This document shows positions 14,262-19,693 of a DNA stretch of 19,693 bases, in pieces. Source of the stretch: Planctomycetota bacterium (GTDB taxonomy: Bacteria > Planctomycetota > Planctomycetia > Pirellulales > Lacipirellulaceae); the NCBI GenBank assembly GCA_024278035.1, contig JAJRUA010000124.1:1-19693 (forward strand), written 5' to 3'. Both the position numbers and the translations under genes were made by a program. How positions within the stretch are numbered: position 1 is the first letter of the stretch; each line of letters starts with the position of its first letter. The notes under the pieces are model-generated. The model made no database searches, had not been told where the DNA came from, and was given only the letters and a program-made list of their open reading frames with translations.

Positions 14262-15020
14262 ATGAACTACGCTACTTATTCTCCCTCCCTGCCGGTTATA
14301 GGAACGCTTGCCCGGCGTGAGTTGGTCCGATTTTTTCGCCAGCGCAGTCGAGTGATAGGGGGCCTTGTGCAACCCGTGCTGTTTTGGCTCCTGTTTAGCG
14401 AAGGGCTCCGGGAAAACAGTTTGGGATACGCCCATTTCTTTCCCGGAACGCTGGTGATGATCCTCCTCTTTACGGCGATCTTTGCAACCATCTCAATCAT
14501 CGAAGATCGCAATGAAGGGTTCTTGCAGGGCGTGTTGGTTGCTCCGATTGCACGTTGGGCGATGGTGCTTGGAAAAGTGGTAGGCGTGGCAATCATTGCC
14601 CTGCTGCAAGCGTCCCTGTTCTTGCTGCTGGGCTGGGTGACGGTGCCCGAGGTCATGCCAACCGTTCCGGGCCTTCTGATTTCCCTGGGCGTTATGACTC
14701 TGCTGGCCGTGGCACTGACAGCGCTCGGTTTTGTGATCGCTTGGCGAATGGATTCGACGCAAGGTTTTCATGCGATTATGAGCCTGTTTCTTTTGCCGAT
14801 GTGGCTACTGTCAGGCGCGTTCTTTCGACAGGGTGCCGACGGATTGCTCGGCTGGATTGTTGCGGTGAACCCACTGACCTACGGCGTGGCAGCCCTCCGC
14901 TGGAGGCTCATCCCCGGAGACACGGCAGGCCTTCCGAGCGAACCGGTCTGTTGGGGCATCACCGCTATCTTTGCCGCAGTGATGCTCGTCGCTTGTTGGG
15001 GCGTTGCGGTTAGACGCTGA
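14262..15020 (+). CDS. ABC-2 type transporter permease
   Basis: The product is 252 aa, the membrane partner of the preceding ATPase. It shows an amphipathic N-terminal helix (LARRELVRFFRQRSR) and six hydrophobic segments. The ABC-2 signature region around 170-215 (FHAIMSLFLLPMWLLSGAFF and VNPLTYGVAALRW) is clear. IEDRNEGFLQGVLVAPIARW at about 80-99 is the conserved coupling loop region of DrrB/NodJ-like permeases. It follows the ATPase gene by 6 bp and should be translated with it. A half-transporter of this size works as a homodimer with two ATPase subunits. The substrate is unknown. Confidence 0.92.
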   Translation: MNYATYSPSLPVIGTLARRELVRFFRQRSRVIGGLVQPVLFWLLFSEGLRENSLGYAHFFPGTLVMILLFTAIFATISIIEDRNEGFLQGVLVAPIARWAMVLGKVVGVAIIALLQASLFLLLGWVTVPEVMPTVPGLLISLGVMTLLAVALTALGFVIAWRMDSTQGFHAIMSLFLLPMWLLSGAFFRQGADGLLGWIVAVNPLTYGVAALRWRLIPGDTAGLPSEPVCWGITAIFAAVMLVACWGVAVRR

Positions 15021-15071
15021 GAAACGACCACTTCGCATAATTTCACCCTACCAACGGGATAAACGTAAAAA

Positions 15072-15545
15072 ATGCTATTCGCTGCCCATCCATTGGTTCA
15101 TGTTAACGCGACGCTCAACACGATTGCGACGCTGCTGCTCGTCGTTGCTTACTTGCTTATCAAGCGAGGCAAGGAACGGGCGCACCAGCGAGCGATGCAG
15201 GCGGCGATTGGCGTCTCGGCGGCCTTCCTTGCTTGCTACCTTTACTATCACTTCCAAGTTGGCAGTGTCCGGTTCACGCACCCGGGTGTCGTGAAATATG
15301 TCTACCTAACGATCCTCGCTTCGCACATTTTGCTAGCGATAACGGTGCCGTTTTTGGTGGTCTGGTCGGCCTACCTTGGTACCCAAGCGATGAACCGACC
15401 GACTGACGCCGACCCGGCTGAAGAAATGTCCTTCCGCCAGCGACACCGTTCGGTGGTCCGCTGGGCCTATCCGATTTGGCTTTACGTTTCTGTGACAGGC
15501 GTGATCGTTTACCTAATGCTCTATCATCTCTTCCCCCCTGGGTAA
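15072..15545 (+). CDS. DUF420 membrane protein
   Basis: The product is 157 aa with four membrane helices (about 13-31, 45-61, 76-97 and 130-152). Several histidines sit at or near membrane edges: His6, His10, His38, His60, His70 and His85, in contexts such as LYYHFQVG and TILASHILLA. These are typical of DUF420 (YozB-like) proteins, which are commonly coded beside cytochrome oxidase and CtaA/CtaB genes. The biochemical role is unknown; the histidines suggest heme or copper handling, by inference only. It lies 51 bp after the permease and closes the cluster. A poorly conserved hydrophilic loop (about 103-125) faces one side of the membrane. Confidence 0.88.
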   Translation: MLFAAHPLVHVNATLNTIATLLLVVAYLLIKRGKERAHQRAMQAAIGVSAAFLACYLYYHFQVGSVRFTHPGVVKYVYLTILASHILLAITVPFLVVWSAYLGTQAMNRPTDADPAEEMSFRQRHRSVVRWAYPIWLYVSVTGVIVYLMLYHLFPPG

Positions 15546-15895
15546 ATAACTCCGGCCAAAAGAAAAAATAGAGAACCACGAAGGCACGAAGAAAAAACGC
15601 TAATCTTCTAATGCTCTAACTCTCCACTTCCCTTGTGTTAGCGTTCATTAACGGTTCTCTTCCTTTTTTTCTTCTTTGTGCCCTTCGTGGCTTCGTGATT
15701 CAGACCTTCCGTCGTTCCGTCGTGGTTCCCCCTATCAACCTGTTGAAAAAGCATGAAATCACCCGAGCGGCCATCCGATGCCAGTTCCGCCCTCTTTTGC
15801 CGTAATGGCTGCTAGGCTGTAGACTTACGTAGTGCGTGGGAAGGCGTGTTCTCACAAGGATTAGGATTCTTCTTCTTTCGGACCGAGGCAACAGG
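15546..15895. other. Spacer with inverted repeat and leader of the PQQ-propeller gene
   Basis: 350 bp lie between the DUF420 gene and the next start. The left half (15571-15690) is an imperfect inverted repeat, described separately. From about 15732 to 15895 I see no repeat or RNA gene, only the presumed promoter and the GAGG ribosome site (15885-15888) of the next gene. Confidence 0.5.
15571..15731. repeat. Imperfect inverted-repeat element in the intergenic spacer
   Basis: The left arm begins GAGAACC (15571-15577) and CCACGAAGGCACGAAG (15576-15591), then CGCTAA (15598-15603). Complementary stretches follow on the right: TTAGCG (15639-15644), GGTTCTC (15654-15660), and CTTTGTGCCCTTCGTGG (15674-15690) with one extra base and a mismatch. 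A distal tag, GTTCCGTCGTGGTTCCCC (15714-15731), matches 6928-6945 at 17 of 18 bases. The nested arms suggest a folded intergenic repeat family. Confidence 0.6.
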
Positions 15896-18352
15896 ATGGA
15901 CCATCGACGAGCCACTTGGCGCCGGGTGGTCGGTGCGTTGCTCGTTCAGGCGGTTCTGGTGCCCACAGGGTTAGCCCAAAAGGGGCTTGCCCAAGGAGTG
16001 AGCAATGAAGTGGCTGCACCAGCCTTCCAGCCACCGACGGCGACGAGCCGAATACGCCGTTTGCTAAAACAGCGCGAAGCCCTGGTGACGGACGAAGCCT
16101 GGGACCAGGTGATCGATCTTACCGAAGAGCTACAGTTCGATTTCGGTGACGAATGGTTCGATTCACGTCCTCGCTACGAAACAGTTGCCAACTATTGCCA
16201 GCGATTGTTTTTATCGGCCCCTCCCGAAGGCCTCGCTACCTACCGCAGTCGGGTCGATTCTGTTGCTGAGCGCTGGTTGCGCGAAGGGATTGAGCAACTG
16301 GACGAATCTTTACTCCGGCGTGTCACAGACGAACTCTTGGCCAGCAGCTATGGCGATGACGCACTGCTTGCCCTCGGGGAATTGGCTCTTGAACGTGGCG
16401 ATACCGCGGCCGCACGCCGCTACTGGCGACGAATCGATCCCCGTTTGTGGGGGCCCCGTGGCGAACCGATTGGCGTCGCTCTGGCGGACCTTGACCCCAA
16501 GGCATCACCTGAACGGCTTGCCAAGGTTTGGAACGCGTTTCCCAGGCCAGAGGACCTACTCGTTTATCCCGACTCCGACGTTCCGATTGCCGACGTGCTG
16601 GTGCGTCTCGCCGTCGCTTCACTACGGGAACAGGACACGGCTCGAGCCACCCTTGAACTACGATTGCTTGAGGCGCTTGCGCCCGAAGCATCGGGCCGAC
16701 TTGCTGGGCGTGTCCAGCCGTATGCCAAGGCGCTCGCTGCTATGATCGAAGCCGCTTCTTCCGTCTCGTCAAAAAACAGTGAACGGCTTGACTCGCTGGA
16801 TGTTTGGGTATGGCCCGAGGCGGTGACGGCCTCTCGGGCGAATCTTAATGCGCAGCAACAACTTAATCGGCACTTGGCGGCTCGCCAGCAAATGCGGCAG
16901 CGCCAGCTTCTTCTCAATCGACAAGCCTTGCTTAGGCAGCGGGGGATAGCTGTGGGAGGTCGCTGGGCGATTCCACCAGCCCCGTTGCCGACGCCTCCGC
17001 CGATGGCCGCCGTTGCTTCCGCGAAACAAGTTGTTTTTGTCGATGCCAAGGGGCTACGTAAAATCGATGTTGCGACCGGCAAGGCTTCGGCAATTCGCTT
17101 GCCGGGGGATCCCGCGCCCAAAGAAAATCCCGCCGGGCCCGCGCTGCCCGTCGCAGGACAACAGGGGGGGAATCGAATCGTTCTCAACGGGGGAAAGGTC
17201 GTCCTCCGTGGCGGTGTCCGAATTCAAGGTGGCCAAATCCAATGGTTCGGCGGCCAACAACAAGTGGGGCGTCGCAACCCGTTATCGCAACCACAGGTCC
17301 TCCCCCAGGCACTCGCAATCGCAGGCGATCTGCTTTATGCCGTTCGATCTGAAATGGTCACCAAGCGGACCGAACGGCGCATTCTCCGCGTACGGCAAGA
17401 GACGCTCGTAGGGCTCGATCTTACGAGCGATGCGAAACTTGTTTTGGAAATCAAGGCCGAGGAGATTGAAAAGGGACAGACGTTTCGTTTTGGAGGGCCG
17501 CCAGTGATTCGTGGCGATCGACTCTACCTTCTGCTCACCGACCATGAGACGCTCGCACGGCTTTCGGTCGCTTGTTTCTCTCGGGACAATGGAAGGCTAA
17601 TATGGCGCACACCGATTGGCACCGGCCAGCCGCTTGTCCGCGGGGGGGGGGCTCGTCGCTCGATTACCCTTGCCGGTGATACGGTCTACGTCGCCACGAA
17701 TCTTGGAGCGGTCGTTGCGCTCGAGGTGGCAACGGGCCGGCTTCGTTGGCTGGCTCCCTACGAGCGCCTGCCGATGACAGCGATGCGAATAAGCCGGGAA
17801 GCGTCCCCTTGTGTCGTACAGGGCGACCGATTGTTTGTTGCCCCGACAGATTCGCCCAACTTGATGGCCCTCGATACGGTAGCCGGCCGCCGGTTGTGGA
17901 CAGCAAAGAAGCCGGAAGGGGATTTATCGGTCGTTGGGGTCGTCGAAAAATCCTTAGTGCTCGCCGGTCACCGAGTTGCAAGTTACGGAGCGGCCACTGG
18001 CCGTGAGCAGTTTGTTTGGCCCGAAAGCGACCATGCGGGCATCCGTGGCAAAGGCCACGCCTTGATTGCTGGGCGCGAAATCTTCTGGCCGACAGGCGAC
18101 CGGGTGTTTATCCTAAATCCTACAACAGGCCGTTTCACCCGCCCGCCGATTGATCTTGAGCCGCTCGGCAACGAAGGGGCCAATCTTTTTCTCGCAGGCC
18201 AACAACTGGTCGTCGCGGGGCCTGAGAAAATCAACCTTCGTGGTCCGATTCCTTTGCTTCAGAAGGAACCGGGGCCTGGCCTGTCGCGTTTAAGCAGGGA
18301 GGCTTTTGCGGCATCCCGTGACGACCTCTTGGTGATTCACTCCGGGCGGTGA
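15896..18352 (+). CDS. Secreted PQQ-like beta-propeller protein with helical N-terminal domain
   Basis: The start at 15896 has GAGG seven bases upstream and begins a signal peptide (MDHRRATWRRVVGALLVQAVLVPTGLA); a GTG 60 bp earlier is in frame but lacks a ribosome site. The product is 818 aa. Residues about 45-300 are helical and TPR-like. A Gln/Arg-rich stretch follows (about 318-348), then a Pro-rich hinge. From about 372 to 810 come propeller blades with PQQ-type repeats: DAKGLRKIDVATGK, NLGAVVALEVATGRLRW, NLMALDTVAGRRLW and VASYGAATGREQF. A Gly/Gln-rich insert lies near 420-460 (VVLRGGVRIQGGQIQWFGG). No catalytic PQQ-dehydrogenase residues are recognised, so it is more likely a protein-binding scaffold. 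It is followed 48 bp later by moxR on the same strand. A run of ten G's (17642-17651) lies in the coding frame. Confidence 0.85.
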   Translation: MDHRRATWRRVVGALLVQAVLVPTGLAQKGLAQGVSNEVAAPAFQPPTATSRIRRLLKQREALVTDEAWDQVIDLTEELQFDFGDEWFDSRPRYETVANYCQRLFLSAPPEGLATYRSRVDSVAERWLREGIEQLDESLLRRVTDELLASSYGDDALLALGELALERGDTAAARRYWRRIDPRLWGPRGEPIGVALADLDPKASPERLAKVWNAFPRPEDLLVYPDSDVPIADVLVRLAVASLREQDTARATLELRLLEALAPEASGRLAGRVQPYAKALAAMIEAASSVSSKNSERLDSLDVWVWPEAVTASRANLNAQQQLNRHLAARQQMRQRQLLLNRQALLRQRGIAVGGRWAIPPAPLPTPPPMAAVASAKQVVFVDAKGLRKIDVATGKASAIRLPGDPAPKENPAGPALPVAGQQGGNRIVLNGGKVVLRGGVRIQGGQIQWFGGQQQVGRRNPLSQPQVLPQALAIAGDLLYAVRSEMVTKRTERRILRVRQETLVGLDLTSDAKLVLEIKAEEIEKGQTFRFGGPPVIRGDRLYLLLTDHETLARLSVACFSRDNGRLIWRTPIGTGQPLVRGGGARRSITLAGDTVYVATNLGAVVALEVATGRLRWLAPYERLPMTAMRISREASPCVVQGDRLFVAPTDSPNLMALDTVAGRRLWTAKKPEGDLSVVGVVEKSLVLAGHRVASYGAATGREQFVWPESDHAGIRGKGHALIAGREIFWPTGDRVFILNPTTGRFTRPPIDLEPLGNEGANLFLAGQQLVVAGPEKINLRGPIPLLQKEPGPGLSRLSREAFAASRDDLLVIHSGR

Positions 18353-18400
18353 CTTTTCCGGCTCGCCCTTTACAGTATTTGACTTTAACCCCTCTTCGAC

Positions 18401-19408
18401 ATGTCCCTCCCTTCTTCTGATATCGAAGCGATCGAGCAACTGGGCGATACCCACCGCCGTCTTACGAGCGAACTGGGCAAAGTGATCGTTGGCCAGCAGA
18501 GTGTTATTGAGCAATTGCTGATTGCCCTTTTCTCACGTGGCCACTGTGTGCTGGAAGGCGTGCCGGGACTTGCCAAGACGCTGCTCATTCACACGCTTGC
18601 CGACGCGCTGTCGCTTGACTTTAGCCGTGTGCAATTCACGCCGGACCTAATGCCAGCGGACATCACGGGCACCGAAGTCATCCAAGAAGACAAAGCAACC
18701 GGCACTCGGGAGTTTCGTTTCTTGCCGGGGCCCCTCTTTGCCAACATCGTTTTGGCAGACGAAATCAACCGAACGCCCCCCAAGACCCAAGCTGCCCTCT
18801 TAGAGGCAATGCAAGAACGCCAAGTCACAATCGGCGGCGAACGGCACGCGCTTCCCAACCCCTTCTTCGTACTTGCCACACAGAACCCGATTGAGCAGGA
18901 AGGCACTTATCCGCTTCCCGAAGCCCAGCTCGACCGGTTCATGTTCATGGTCCAAGTCGATTACCCGACCGAAGCTGAAGAGCTGGCGATTGTCAAACAG
19001 ACGACCACCGACGTAAAGGCCACGGTCAATGCGACCGTCAATGCGGAGGAGCTGCAAGCCATGTCGCACTTGGTGCGTCGCGTACCGATTGCCGACCATT
19101 TGGCACAGTACGCCATTCGTTTAGTTCGGCAGACACGCGTCAACAGTGACGGGGCCTCAGAGATGGTACAGCGCTATCTAAGCTGGGGTGCCGGGCCACG
19201 AGCGAGCCAGTTCTTGGTCTTGGCCGCCAAGGCACGCGCCGCGCTGCACGGTCGGCATTGCGTTGAACTGAACGATCTCAAAGCGATCGCCCATCCCGTG
19301 TTGCGGCACCGCATCGTGACGAACTTCAATGCCGAAGCCGACAGTGTCACACCCGACGACGTCATCGACCGCCTCATCGAAAGCACCCCCGCCGAAGCGG
19401 CAGCCTAA
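18401..19408 (+). CDS. MoxR-family AAA+ ATPase
   Basis: The product is 335 aa. Walker A is GVPGLAKT (53-60), Walker B VLADEIN (117-123, Asp120/Glu121), followed by [21 protein letters not shown] and the diagnostic block [22 protein letters not shown] (159-180), which marks the AAA_3/MoxR group. The C-terminal lid domain runs from about 205 to 330. MoxR proteins act as chaperone-like ATPases that help assemble or activate partner protein complexes, often with DUF58 and von Willebrand A proteins coded next to them. Here the upstream PQQ-propeller gene is a likely operon partner, while the expected DUF58 gene does not follow; a toxin-antitoxin pair does. No strong ribosome site is visible before the ATG. 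Confidence 0.93.
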   Translation: MSLPSSDIEAIEQLGDTHRRLTSELGKVIVGQQSVIEQLLIALFSRGHCVLEGVPGLAKTLLIHTLADALSLDFSRVQFTPDLMPADITGTEVIQEDKATGTREFRFLPGPLFANIVLADEINRTPPKTQAALLEAMQERQVTIGGERHALPNPFFVLATQNPIEQEGTYPLPEAQLDRFMFMVQVDYPTEAEELAIVKQTTTDVKATVNATVNAEELQAMSHLVRRVPIADHLAQYAIRLVRQTRVNSDGASEMVQRYLSWGAGPRASQFLVLAAKARAALHGRHCVELNDLKAIAHPVLRHRIVTNFNAEADSVTPDDVIDRLIESTPAEAAA

Positions 19409-19429
19409 ACAATAATGGAAGTCAAAACA

Positions 19430-19642
19430 ATGAAAAATATCCATGCCGTGTATGAAAATGGGCTCTTCCGACCCACCGGGCCCGTTGAACTACCTGACCA
19501 TTGTGAAGTGGAGTTCGTCCCGAGGATCATAAGGCAATCGGACGACGCGCAGCACGTGGAACGAGTGACGGAGATACTCGAGCGACGTGCCAATTCAGAG
19601 CAAAGCGATATCGCCGAGCGTCATAATGAGCATCAACCATGA
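19430..19642 (+). CDS. Antitoxin, DUF104 (AF2212-like) family
   Basis: I prefer the ATG at 19430 (MKNIHAVYENGLFRPTGPVELPD), which matches the family's usual start and has GGAAG about nine bases upstream; an ATG at 19415 would add five residues. The product is 70 aa. Residues 1-30 form the conserved strand-turn motif (AVYENGLFRP, then PVELP, then EVEFVPR). The C-terminal half is helical and charged (HVERVTEILERRANSE) and would wrap the toxin. Its stop codon overlaps the start of a PIN-domain gene (ATGA at 19639-19642). In this family the protein neutralises a VapC-like ribonuclease and may repress its own promoter. It sits 21 bp after moxR, so read-through from that operon is possible. Confidence 0.85.
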   Translation: MKNIHAVYENGLFRPTGPVELPDHCEVEFVPRIIRQSDDAQHVERVTEILERRANSEQSDIAERHNEHQP

Positions 19643-19693
19643 CGACTGTCTTCCTTGATACCGTCGGCTTGTTAGCCCTATGGGATGAAGCAG
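19639..19693 (+). CDS. PIN-domain (VapC-like) toxin, 5' end only
   Basis: Only the first 18 codons are in the window, reading MTTVFLDTVGLLALWDEA. This is the first beta strand of a PIN nuclease with the expected catalytic Asp (FLDT) and the helix that follows it. The ATG overlaps the antitoxin stop (ATGA), the common arrangement for translationally coupled toxin-antitoxin pairs. PIN toxins cut RNA, often tRNA or rRNA, with Mg2+ bound by acidic residues. The rest of the gene lies beyond the right edge, so completeness cannot be judged. Confidence 0.8.
   Translation, partial: MTTVFLDTVGLLALWDEA

Overview
The window looks like chromosome of a planctomycete, probably Pirellulales. This is inferred from a PEP-CTERM exosortase substrate, a membrane-anchored protein of planctomycete type, a PQQ-propeller protein beside a MoxR ATPase, a DUF420 protein in a heme A / cytochrome cluster, many monocistronic genes with long spacers, and G+C near 58-60% in the core genes. 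No rRNA, CRISPR array or transposase is visible.

Region 1 (1-1770) is accessory. On the minus strand lies an orphan C-terminal tip of a polymorphic toxin (pre-toxin region plus a ParB-like candidate toxin domain), followed 3 bp later by a small acidic candidate immunity gene. This pair is bracketed by two perfect 94-bp direct repeats that read in the toxin frame. The layout is that of a displaced tip/immunity cassette able to recombine with a full-length toxin gene. It abuts the 3' end of a tRNA-Cys gene with its own terminator.

Region 2 (1770-9011) carries single genes: a small secreted protein, a PEP-CTERM protein (minus), a 522-aa membrane-anchored protein with a duplicated domain, a PAPS-dependent sulfotransferase, a secreted Cys/Asp-rich small protein (minus, with a very clear terminator) and purD (minus). 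The 522-aa gene is preceded by two terminator-like hairpins.

Region 3 (9139-15545) is one plus-strand gene cluster. It opens with a 44-nt perfect palindrome, then encodes an amicyanin-like cupredoxin, a diheme cytochrome c lipoprotein, heme A synthase (ctaA), heme O synthase (ctaB), an ABC ATPase, its ABC-2 permease and a DUF420 membrane protein. Together these suggest maturation of, and electron supply to, a heme-copper oxidase, whose structural genes are not in the window.

Region 4 (15546-19693) holds a 350-bp spacer with an inverted repeat related to one at 6841-6945, a large secreted PQQ-propeller protein, moxR, and a DUF104-type antitoxin whose stop overlaps the start of a PIN-domain (VapC-like) toxin cut by the window end.
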